A DNA stretch of 64,000 nucleotides from Blasia pusilla (taxonomy: Eukaryota > Marchantiophyta > Marchantiopsida > Blasiales). This document shows positions 1 to 8,990 of the stretch, piece by piece. The translations under genes and the position numbers were made by a program. The stretch spans positions 21,328,001 through 21,392,000 of the forward strand of contig CM114272.1 of assembly GCA_050084515.1 (NCBI GenBank), written 5' to 3'. The notes beneath the pieces were generated by a model, which worked only from the letters and a program-made list of their open reading frames with translations, made no database searches and was not told where the DNA came from. How positions within the stretch are numbered: the stretch's first letter is position 1; the number at the start of each line of letters is the position of its first letter.

Positions 1-304
1 TTGAGGATTTACGGTTTATGAAATATAGCTTAGGATTTAGGGTTAATGGCTTAGGGCTTAGGGTTTCGAATGTTTAGGCTTAGGGTCTAGGTTTTATGGC
101 TTAGAGTTTAGGTTTTGAGTGCTTAGGCTTAGGATTTAGGGTTTAGGAAATTTAGGATTTAGGCTTATTGTTTCGTGTTTAGGCTTCGACTTAGGGTTAA
201 GTATTTTTTGCTGAGGTTGAGGCTTTAGGGTTTATGGGTTTTACTTAAGGTCTTGGATTTTGGCTTAGGGTAAGGGTTTAGGTTTTATAACTTAGGGCTT
301 AGGG
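1..304. repeat. Degenerate plant telomere-like (TTTAGGG) repeat tract
   Basis: The stretch is a long run of imperfect TTTAGGG-like units mixed with TTAGGCTT, TTAGGATT and GCTTAGGG variants. It resumes at 818-838 (TTAGGGTTTAGGG) after an inserted element, and a shorter similar stretch lies near 2,155-2,205. Heavy degeneration and single-base variants argue for an old interstitial or subtelomeric tract rather than a functional chromosome end. The repeat type is the usual one of land plants and many streptophyte algae, so it is one clue to the kind of organism. Confidence 0.75.
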
Positions 305-817
305 CAAGATTGCATGAAAACGGACAAGTCTTTCTATGGGACGGACATATCCAGGCAAATCCAGACATGCACGGCTCAGAGCCGGGCCCTCTTAGAGCCC
401 GCTCAAAAACCGCCCATAGCACGCACCCGTTGCGTGGTCCACAACTCGGTCACGACACAGGCTGGGGGTCGGGGCAGGGCTCAAGCCCCTCCGCACCCCG
501 CATGGCGGACTTATGGGCCAAATATTTGTTTCAACGGATCAACTTTTGGGCTCTTGGAAAAGAAGTTGGTGCGGGCCCTACGAGGGCCTCAAGCTCGTGC
601 CCAACTCGCTCCTGCCTGCCACGCGGGCCTCGTGCGGGTGAGCTCGCATCCCACCTGGGCTACGCGCCGCATCCCGCTGTGGATGCGGGTTGCGGGCCAC
701 TCAACGGCTACCGGCTCCAGACAGGCTCGAATGTGGGGCCTAGATACCCGGGCCCGCACAGGTTCCTGGGCTTGCACAGACATGTCCGTGGATACAGACT
801 TTCTATGTGCAACCTTG
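305..817. mobile_element. hAT-like non-autonomous MITE, copy A (long GC-rich form)
   Basis: The ends are inverted repeats: CAAGATTGCATG on the left and the complement of CAAGGTTGCACATAG on the right. Subterminal GGAC-rich blocks (GGACGGACATAT, GACATGTCCGTGG) also occur in the other copies. It is flanked by the 8-bp direct repeat GCTTAGGG (297-304 and 818-825), although the telomere-like context could supply that by chance. YARNG termini plus 8-bp duplications are hallmarks of the hAT superfamily. The GC-rich core carries overlapping ORFs of 180 and 169 codons without recognisable domains, most likely a by-product of base composition. No transposase is encoded. Confidence 0.75.
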
Positions 818-939
818 GCTTAGGGTTTAGGGTTTACAATTTTGTTAAATAATCTTTGGAAATAAAATTACAGTCCCTAACCTACAACACCAATGAAAAC
901 CATCGAGCTCCCAATCTCTCTCTCTTAATCTCAATCAAG

Positions 940-1165
940 CAGTAGATAACCAAGAGGTTAGGTGAACAAACATAAGGTCCTCTTGAAGAGGTCTTGGGTT
1001 CAACTCTCCCCTTGGACACTAGGGGGCGGTCTCAACCCTAGGGCAGTGGCATCCCCTACCAGCCTAGGGTATGGATGGTCCATGCTCAAGAGAGAGAACG
1101 CCTTCTATACCTTTCATGTGAGCGCCTTGACTATGCTCCCGGGTCAAAAATCTAGATAAAAATTC
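940..1165 (+). mobile_element. Possible tRNA-derived SINE
   Basis: A pol III-like A box (TAACCAAGAGGTTAGG, from 947) and a B box (GGGTTCAACTCTC, from 996) lie about 50 bp apart, close to their spacing in a tRNA. They are followed by about 150 bp of unrelated body. The 5' part does not fold into a convincing tRNA with matching acceptor stem, so a tRNA gene is unlikely. I saw no clear poly-A tail or target duplication. A 65-codon ORF inside is probably chance. Confidence 0.4.
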
Positions 1166-1797
1166 TAGACCTTCATAACAAAAACCAAATCTCCTCAATG
1201 AGAACCCCAAATCTAGATATGAAGGTTCCTGTTGGATACGATATCGATCATATATATGGAAGGGGTCACATCAGCCGGATCGGCTTCCTGTGGACTAAAC
1301 ATCTACTCTACTCTACTCTACTCTTCTCTCTCTCTCTCTCTCTGGGGGATTTTCTTATCGCTACATGGCTAGAGGCTACATCCATTAGAGGGAGAATGGA
1401 AAGGAGATAAACATGGAGGATTGTTAAATGTTTTGCTAGCGGATTGTCAATTCGTATAGCATTTTTTTCATCTTAGACTCAATTTGTTCATGTCCTTAAG
1501 CTTGAACTTTAAGTCTTTCTTTTTTCCACTTATGTTGGGGTTCTCCAAAGTTCTTGATCTTTGGACCTCCTCCTCTCGTGAATATGTTTATAGATCTCTA
1601 AATGAAATTTCATATATTATACAATTTTAATGTTATGATCTCTGGTTATAATCCGATCAATGCCTTCCTCTTACTTTTCTCAATCAATTGCTACATACTG
1701 GACCTAACATATGAACTCATCCCCTTGTATTAATCATTGGTAGTTGGCTTTCTCATCACGTCCTTTTTTAAATGCTTCCAATTTCTGGATTTTTGGG
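1166..1797. other. Unassigned, with a short (TC)n run
   Basis: This stretch holds no supported gene. A 19-bp TC run sits at 1,325-1,343. The rest is AT-rich with no recognised repeat. Confidence 0.5.
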
Positions 1798-2080
1798 CAA
1801 GGATGTACAAAAATGGACAAGTCCATCCCTAGGACGGACATATACGGACAAGTTTGGATATGTCCACAAACATGGATTGCAATAGGTGGGACCCACACTT
1901 CTAATTCATGATGGAGGAAGGGCAAGGGCAAGTGGGGCAATAATTAGGGAGAGAGTGCAGGTGGAGGTGGAGGGAGAAAGAAACGGGAGAGTATGAAACA
2001 CATGCAGAAGGAAAGCGGGGAGAGTGAGAAAGAAGGGGAAGGTGGGGCCCACATTAACAAGTCCTTCCATAGGACGGACG
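1798..2080. mobile_element. hAT-like MITE, copy B (short form, right end lost)
   Basis: The left end CAAGGATGTACAAAAATGG and the following GGACAAGTCC, GGACGGACATA and ATGTCCACAAACATGG blocks match copies C and F. So does the purine-rich core (GGAGGTGGAGGGAG). The sequence stops just after the second GGACGGAC block, so the right terminal repeat and one target duplication are missing. It is the same size class as the roughly 335-bp copies. No coding capacity is visible. Confidence 0.7.
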
Positions 2081-2815
2081 ATAAGAGGATGAAATATTAT
2101 GGGATATGAATTTTATAGAATTATCGAGTATAACGGTATATGAGATTGGTTTGGGCTTGATGGGTTAGGTTTTAGGCTCTTTGGCTTAGGGTTTAGGCTG
2201 AAATATTGTTTAAGTCTATAAGGTTGTAAACTAATAGGTTTTGGGACCCACTATGATACAGGGTGTAGTATTATTTAGGGAAACCCGGTTTCCATCTAAC
2301 GTCCAAATGGATGAATTCTCCTACTTCATAGTTGGAGCGAAATACTAAACTAGAGTGATTTGGGAATAATATGGAATCTGATTCAAATAGTGAAAACTTC
2401 AATACAACCATTAAATCCATAATCTCATACCACAGGTACAAGTATAAAACAACTTTATAAAATCAAGAGATGAACCTCAACAACATTACATTAAATTATA
2501 ATGAAGATAGAGTAATGGTTTTCTTATCAGTTAACTCTATCTTCTAGTACTAGGTTAATGCCAAAGATTATTCTAGACTTTGAAAATTAGCCATGTTAGT
2601 GGGGATACTCACTAGTCCATCCTCACTAGTGCATATGTTGAATTAGCGAAAGATGCTATAACCAAGTCATGTGGACACAACATTGGTTTTTCACTAGCAT
2701 TCTTCTCCCATTTCTTTCTTTGGGTTATGTTCCTTCTTCCGAATGTATTCAATGGCCACCAATATTGAATTTTGAAATTGGTATTTTCACCAGCTCCAAC
2801 TAGAACTTGTCCCCT
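2081..2815. other. Unassigned AT-rich stretch
   Basis: Apart from a short telomere-like patch near 2,155-2,205 I see no gene, repeat or regulatory structure I can support here. Confidence 0.5.
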
Positions 2816-3172
2816 TTATATGAGATATATGTTTCTTTCTAGTCTTGGTCTAATTATGACAAAATCTCCAACATTGAAATCTACCAATGCAACTTTTTTT
2901 TCCTCCATTGATAACATATCGACTCTAGTGGGCCCATAGTAGTGATCTCGATTTTGAAGAATTTCACTTCCAAAGATAAGAGTAACTTGAGTGTTTTGTT
3001 TGGTTAGAGGCCAAAAATTCTCCAATATCTCAGAGAATGATGAAGCAATGTTATGGGCTATCAAACTGCTCCTATCAATGCTACCTGAGTCTTCATTTGT
3101 TGTTTTCTTGTGATTTGATCGCATGTTTTGTACCTTGTCCTCAGAGTTTCCATGAGAAAACAATGGGTCCAA
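2816..3172 (-). pseudogene. Unrecognised coding remnant
   Basis: This is a 118-codon open frame on the minus strand. It begins in a polar, serine- and lysine-rich segment and ends with VDFNVGDFVIIRP, then a stop. The C-terminal part resembles a small beta-rich module, but I do not recognise the family. It lies just downstream of another open frame on the same strand (3,244-3,600), so the two may be exons or pieces of one decayed gene or transposon ORF. The CACTA second ORF near 37.0 kb also has a VIGDYVLM segment, which could mean distant kinship. That is only a weak resemblance. Confidence 0.3.
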
Positions 3173-3243
3173 TTCCTCAATCGTCCTCCACTACCGTGCT
3201 AGTTGTTGGAACTCCACCTTTGTGCCTTTGGTAGACTTTCTTC

Positions 3244-3600
3244 CTATTTATCAAAGTAGTCAATATACTCAGATACATCTTTCTTGAAATAGAAAAATGC
3301 CTTCAAGAGTTTGGGCAGTAAGCGCTTTGGATTCCCAGTAGGGATAAGAGGATGTCCAATAATTCCATGATGTAAAAACACGTCATATCCACACTCATTC
3401 AACAACCACTCTTTATTGGAACCATACATCTTGTAATGCATGATAGACATACCATCCAGAGATCTAGTAAATCTGAATCTATCTGGCTTTTGAAGTCCAT
3501 ACCACAGATTTTTTGTCTTCGGCTCGATGAAACCTTTCAAGTACTCCTTGCTAATGTTCCAAAAGTCCAATTTGATCCCTGCTTGTAGATTCCCATGTCA
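3244..3600 (-). pseudogene. Unrecognised coding remnant with a plausible splice acceptor
   Basis: Minus-strand open frame of at least 108 codons. Upstream the minus strand reads ACAAGCAG followed by GG, a plausible 3' splice site, so this could be an internal exon. The residues look protein-like (aromatics and glycines spread evenly, for example LHHGIIGHPLIPTGNPKRLL), but no family comes to mind. The frame ends in a stop 72 bp before the next open frame on the same strand. It may be a decayed host gene or an uncharacterised transposon protein. Confidence 0.35.
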
Positions 3601-3774
3601 AATTAAGCAATTGCACACGGTCCATGCCCATGACTCAAGATACCTGCAATAAGAAAAAGAGTGACTAAAAATTAATTCAACTTAATATTCAAGTACCTAA
3701 AGAGGTATCTATTTCTCCAAACGCGGTATATATCGCAAGTAACACCTTCATCCTTCGATTGATCCTCCTTCTCA

Positions 3775-5640
3775 TATCAAGAATTGGATCTATAGTTCTG
3801 ATTGTGAGGTAGCCAGGAAAGAGGCCAGCGATTTCATTTGGGAACTACAATTCCAAATGCTCTTGTTTAGGAATTAGTTCTTATTTCTGGAACCGAAACT
3901 TGAGTTTTGAGTGATCCTCTTTCTAATTTCCAGAAGTGGATCTATAGTTTGAGACATGGATCAATAGTTTCAATAGTGAGGTAGTGGAAATGGAGGCCAA
4001 CGATGTTATTTTTTGGAAATAGAACCCTAGTTTGGGGATGAGTTCTCATTCCTTCAAATGGATCTTTAGTTCCGATAGTCGGCTAGTCCCGATGGTGGCT
4101 ATGTTCCGGTTGTCAATCGGAGCAACACTTTCGATTGATTCTCATTTTCATATCTGGAAATTGATCTCTAGTTTTGATAGTGAGGTAGTCTAGATGGAGG
4201 CCAGCGAGATCATTTGGAACTAGAGTTCGGAATGTTCATCGTTTAGACCATTGTGTCGAGTTTTGAGTTTTGGATCAGTTCGCATTTGTGGAAGTGGATC
4301 TTCATAGTTGCGCACAAACCGGACAAGTCCTTCCTTAGGACGGACATAGACGTACAAGTCCTGACATGTCCACGGACATGGATTTTAAGAGGTGGGATCC
4401 ACACTTATAGTCCATGATGGAAGGCAAGGCAAGGATGAATGGAGCAATGAGGGAGGAGGGAGTGGAGGTGGAGGGAGGAAGAAATGGGGGAGTATGGAAC
4501 ACGAAGGTTGGTAAGTGGAAGCAAAAAGAAGGGAAAGGTGTGGCCCATATGGACAAGTCCTTCCATAGGACGGACATAAGTCCAGAGACATGGACATGTC
4601 CACGGACACGGTTTTTGTCCGCATGCAACCTTGTGGATCTTATATTTTGATAGGGGGGTAGTCCTAACAGAAGCCATGTTGCACTTGTCATTCAAAACTA
4701 GAGTTTTGGTTGATCTTTGTTCTAAATTTTGGATCCGGTTGTCTCCTTACAATAGAGGCCAGCGATGTTAGTCGGAACTAGAGTTCCGAATGATCCCCGT
4801 TAATATGTTTGGGTCGAGATCTCTATTTTTGGAACTGGAATCCTAGTTTAGGGATCAAGTTGCTTTTGTGGAAGTGGATCTATAGTTCAAATAGTGGAGT
4901 AGATACGACGGAGACGATGTCACCGTCGTATGGGCTTATGGTTTGGAACTAGACTTCGGATTGACACTTGTTCTCATTCCTTGTTGGATTCAGTTCTTAT
5001 TTCTTGAACTAGATCTATACTTCCGATGAAATTGGATGTATATTTTTTATTGGGAGGCGGGAGATGTCATCCATAATTGGATTCCTAAGAGCTTGTCATG
5101 AAGGGTTTTTGGTCGACTTATCATTTCTACAACTAGTTTTTAGTCGAGCCACGTCAATTGGAAGTAGCATCCCGAATGTTCATCTGATAGGTAGTTAGAT
5201 TCAATTCTCATTTCTTGAACTAGATCTATAGTTCCAATTGTGAGGTAGTCTCGATAGAGACCGATTGTTTAATTAGGTATTAAATCGCTTAGGGTAAATT
5301 TTGGAGGTCAGCGAAGTCAATTGGAACTAGGGTTCATAATTGTAATGGTTTAGGGAATTGGATTCATTTCTCATTCTTGGAACTAGATCTATAGTTTCAA
5401 TTCTGAGGTACTTCCAACCAAGGCTATCTTGTTCATTTGGAACTAGAGTTCGATTGCTAATTGGGTTGGGTTGAGTTTTCTTTTCTGGAAGTGGATCTAT
5501 AGTACCGATTGTTATATAGTCGGTGTAGAGGCTAGCAATGTCATTGGGATCTATAGATCCGGGTGCTCATGGTCTAGCTACTACTAGTTGCAATTAGATT
5601 CAGTTTTCATTTTTGCAACTTAAGATCCATCCATAAACTG
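3775..5640. repeat. Degenerate satellite-like tandem array (plus orientation)
   Basis: A compound phrase recurs in the same order: GGATCTATAGTT, then GTGAGGTAGTC, then GGAGGCCAGCGA, then CATTTGGAACTAGAGTTC. The GGATCTATAG-like landmark falls near 3,786, 3,938, 4,059, 4,167, 4,297, 4,876, 5,021, 5,220, 5,384 and 5,491, giving units of roughly 110-200 bp once the inserted MITE is removed. Units are strongly diverged. The same family occurs in reverse orientation at 13.39-13.57 kb and 18.28-18.80 kb. I see no coding function. Confidence 0.65.
4303..4633. mobile_element. hAT-like MITE, copy C (331 bp, complete)
   Basis: The element is bounded by the perfect 8-bp duplication TGGATCTT (4,295-4,302 and 4,634-4,641). 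Termini are CATAGTTGCGCACAAA and the complement of CAAGGTTGCATGCGG. Near each end are GGACAAGTCC, a GGACGGACATA block and GACATGTCCACGGACA, a nested palindrome that could form hairpins or transposase-binding sites. The core is a purine-rich GGAGG tract. It sits inside the satellite-like array and so postdates it. No transposase is encoded. Confidence 0.88.
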
Positions 5641-6768
5641 TCTTGGATGTAGAAATGAGGTTCTCCTAGACTTTTGTGCGTATCCATAAGATCGGGCTCT
5701 TAGGTTGTAAGAATGTTTGGCAGATTCGAGTGAGGTTATCAAACTGAACTTGCATTATTATTGCAGCGGTGATGCTCGAAGTTAATGCTTATGAGTTTTA
5801 GTTCTGAATGCACTTTGCAGCTAGCCAACCGTGGTTTTCAAATTTGAAGAGTTGGGTCACAGATCTATTTATCTACTTCGTGCATAGCGTAAACCTCTCT
5901 CTTTTAGCCCCATCTTACTAAAGTACAGAAATGGTTGAGGGAGAAGGAGAAGGAGGAACGTCAAAGGCCGCATTACTTGGCCTTTGACGCTTGGGTTTCT
6001 TCCTCTATGTAATTTCATAAAGGGATTGGCTTGTGACGTTTGGATATCGGACGTTGATGGTTAGTATGTTTGGATCTACACCTAGGAACCACATAGATTA
6101 TGACTTGCTACGTTCCTTCCCTCACCATTAGGATGACAAGTATGGACTTATGATCCTATTGCATCCCGTTTGAAGCCTAACCTAATTACACTTTAGACGT
6201 AGTACCCCTTCAAACGCACTACCGTGCCCTTCAAACGTGGTAACGCTTTTGACGTAATACCCCTTATGATGTGGTAGCGCTTTGGATATAGCACCCCTTT
6301 AGAGTTGTGTTGAGTTGTTTGTACCACGTAAAAGCAACTAAAGGGTTTTGGTATGTATTAATCATCACCAATTCAATTGGTACATTTTAACTACTTCTTG
6401 TTTCTATTGGTAGAGGTTTGGAGGATGCCGAATCACCCTGCAACCGCCGTACAATGTATTCTATTGTAGCCTCGCGAGCCTACATAGTTGTGGTGGGCTA
6501 ATGTACGTTATAAGTATATATAAGAATTGGATTTTCTAATGTGTTTAACGTATTCGTTACGAATTTTTGTGTGGTAGTGACGTTTATCAATCCACAATTA
6601 TGATTAACAAGGAGATTCTTACCCGGACAAAGGATGTAGGGGCTTGATTTGCGACCAAAGAGTGCCTTTCCATTTGAACTCCGTAAAGCCGTTTGTTCGG
6701 GCTTATGGGATGAACTTTAGTGTATCGGTTGCCGATAAGGTGTTCGAAATAAGAAGGAAAGTGCAGTT
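5641..6768. other. Unassigned stretch with a small hairpin and CCCCTT-type micro-repeats
   Basis: No supported gene. A perfect 11-bp inverted repeat (CGTCAAAGGCC, 5,959-5,969, and its complement at 5,979-5,989, 9-nt loop) is present. Between 6,200 and 6,300 a loose repetition of ACGTAGTACCCCTT, ACGTAATACCCCTT and ATAGCACCCCTT, alternating with GTGGTAACGCTT and GTGGTAGCGCTT, suggests a small decayed tandem repeat. Confidence 0.45.
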
Positions 6769-7267
6769 TTGGGTAGAATGCGCTTGATTGGATGTAGTAT
6801 TTTTTCTAGTGACACGTTCTTGGTGTTGCACCTATTAGATGCAAACAATGAAAAGAACTATCATGTGGATGTTACTAAATCAGTTGTTTACAGACCCAAA
6901 CTGAATTCGGGAGCTCAAAATCTTACCTCGGTTGTCCAAGAGCTAGTGATGAGAGGTCCACCTTCATCGGACATTCAAAATATTTGTACCTTTTTTAGAG
7001 AGATGATTCGGGTAGCTATTGGGGTTCCTACCCCCAATTTTCAGTTACCATTAATGCTACAAGAAGAAAAGAAGGTAGCGCGCATTGGGTTGGGAAACAA
7101 GATGACGAGTGCTTGTCTAGCAAAGGTTGTAGACTCCGCATAGAGATTGGGTATGTTTTCATTGTCCAAGAAAACGAAGTCACTGAACTTGATGCAACTT
7201 GTTGAGTGTGCGAAGCTACCACAAGAGAGATTTTGGGAGGAGTTCAAGGATCTATACATTCGAAACT
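6769..7267 (+). pseudogene. Unrecognised decayed ORF
   Basis: A 124-codon open frame ends in a TAG at 7,141-7,143, and the same frame continues after the stop for about 40 protein-like codons (LGMFSLSKKTKSLNLMQLVE). This suggests a single nonsense change in a longer coding sequence. Composition is that of a soluble protein with a hydrophobic middle (FFREMIRVAIGVPTPNFQLP). There is no signal peptide or membrane segment and no motif I recognise. It could be a remnant of an uncharacterised transposon protein or of a host gene. Confidence 0.35.
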
Positions 7268-7563
7268 CCACTTTGAAAATTTGTTTGCTTAGATGTCAAT
7301 GATTTCTAACTCGCCTTGCTTGACATCAAAGCGAGGGAGCTTTATCAAGAGAGAGTGAATGCTCTAATGCATAGTCTCTCACGGACTACAAATTTCATGG
7401 CAAAAAAAATTATATAAATGCTATTTTTGTTCCTTCTACATACGATATTTCAAGAGCCTCGGATGAATATCGGGGTCAGCATTTACAAGTTGTCCTAGTA
7501 GAAGAGGAGATAGTCGATGGATACCTCCATGATGGTACAAAATTTTTCTGGTGGGCAATTGTT

Positions 7564-7938
7564 TGTTGCGACCCTCATAACCAAACAAAACCAAATAGGC
7601 GCCAAGCAGAACATCAGAACTCAAGTGGACTCACGTTGCGATGATCGCGCTTTGGAGAGGCTTTTGGAATGGAAAGGGTCTCAGAAAACGCATAAGTAGA
7701 GTTGAGATATTGGCCAAAAACAACTATGAGAGCAATCGGGTTGAGGGCCAATTGGGAAGGTAGGGTGTCTTTCCCTAAATGTAGGGAACCCCGGAGATCC
7801 CCAAAAGTACTAGTAAGGGAGGAGTCTCTCCAAGATGTCTTGGAACACGAATCCCCACTTTGAGCACCAAACGGCATCTCAGAAGTCTTAGACTGTCCCA
7901 AGTCTTCCAAGACTTGCATGTGTTGTAAACCGCAAAAT
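7564..7938 (-). mobile_element. Partial LTR of the chromovirus family (reverse of the window's complete LTRs)
   Basis: The segment starts TGTTGCGACCCTCATAACC, the complement of the end of the complete LTRs at 20,942 and 27,315. It runs with many differences and one internal deletion through the ACTAGTAAGGGAG and CCAAACGGC landmarks, and stops at the complement of LTR position about 185. The first ~180 bp of the LTR is absent. It is an old solo-LTR or element fragment, far more diverged than the two LTRs at 20 and 27 kb. Confidence 0.75.
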
Positions 7939-7998
7939 TGTCTATCCATAGGACGGACATAAGTCGGTAGACATGGACTTTGTTTATGTGCAACCTTG
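7939..7998. mobile_element. hAT-like MITE, copy D (right end only)
   Basis: Only about 60 bp remains: CCATAGGACGGACATAAGTC, GACATGGACTTTG and the terminal GTGCAACCTTG. The left end is missing and the element abuts the LTR fragment directly. There is no target duplication. Confidence 0.6.
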
Positions 7999-8009
7999 AG
8001 AAATTTGGA

Positions 8010-8990
8010 GGCGAAAGAGAAATTATGGTTTAGATATTGGTTCCAAGACTCGCAAACAACTATTTGGAAGTCTAGAGACTCACAAATGATTCACACGTAA
8101 TGAGTCGTAGGACTCACAAATCAAATGCAAGTCTTATGTGACTCTAATGCATGTCCACAGACTCATAAAGTTTGAGTTCTGCAACTTTCAGGTTTGACTC
8201 ATGAGTTCTTTTGCAAGTCAATAACTCGCAACAAGAAAAACTATTATGACTTGTAACCAATGACAACTTGCAAAGCTTTAGGAGCCATAATAGGGCCATA
8301 TGAGGTAGACTAGAAAAATCAAGTTGCATTGGACTCACAAATTGGCTACTCTTGGTAAAAATAGATTGAAAATGGAGCTCCAAGGAATCTTCGATCCCTT
8401 GTAGTGTAATCTTCTCACTTTCAAACTCATTTCTTTTTATAATGGAGCTAAATCTTGAGGCTTTTGGTAAGATTTTTATCTTTTTATAAAATTGAAGATA
8501 TGTAGATGACTAGGTTCATTGTACTACATCTTATTTTATTTGTAATTTGTAAGAAAGGAATGAGAAAATACTTTAGAAGAAGCAAAGGCATTGCAAAGAA
8601 GAAATTTGAAGGATCCAAATCCCCCCCTTGGAAAAGAGTTTTGTAGATCTAAAAATGAGTAAAAATTGAGCAAAAGAGGTGTGGAAAAAACCTATTTTAA
8701 GAGTGTAGAAAACCACTACTTGGGCTTGTTGCAATAGTTATGAGTGTGAAAAAATCACGACTTAAACTCATTGTTTAACTAAGTTCTTGCAATTGCTTTA
8801 CGATTTGTTTGAAACTTTGTCATTAACTTTGTACAAGTGAGTTGCAAGTCAATTTTTTGTGACTTGTTTGGGACTACATACAATTGCAAAGTCTTCCAAT
8901 CAACTCAGAGAAGTAAACTTTATAAGTTTTTTACTAATGCCTTACAAGCCTTTTGTGAATGGACTACGATTAAACCATAACCAAACTACA
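8010..8990. repeat. Dispersed repeat X, copy 1, with short inverted ends
   Basis: A perfect 10-bp inverted repeat (TTATGGTTTA at 8,023-8,032, TAAACCATAA at 8,971-8,980) brackets a region rich in GACTCACAAA, GACTCGCAAA and TTGCAAGTC motifs. The part from about 8,410 to 8,735 is similar, with gaps, to 46,672-46,945 in the same orientation; shared landmarks are TATAATGGAGCTA, a CCCTTG-AAAAG block and AAACCACTACTT. A CTTGTAGTG string at about 8,399-8,406 resembles a CACTA-type terminus. The motif density suggests a non-autonomous DNA transposon, but the class is not certain. Confidence 0.45.

Noticed and set aside
310-852. Overlapping ORFs of 180, 169 and 64 codons
   Set aside because: They lie within the GC-rich MITE copy A, in several frames at once, with no domain; GC-rich sequence is simply poor in stop codons.
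946-1015. A tRNA gene
   Set aside because: A and B boxes are present, but no matching acceptor, D and anticodon stems could be formed, so a SINE head is more likely.
4335-4695. ORFs of 78-118 codons on both strands
   Set aside because: They span MITE copy C and its flanks; low-complexity proline/serine-rich translations come from the purine-rich core. The same holds at 53,598-53,986.
7028-7271. Minus-strand ORFs of 64 and 76 codons
   Set aside because: They are antisense to the better protein-like plus-strand frame at 6,769-7,267.
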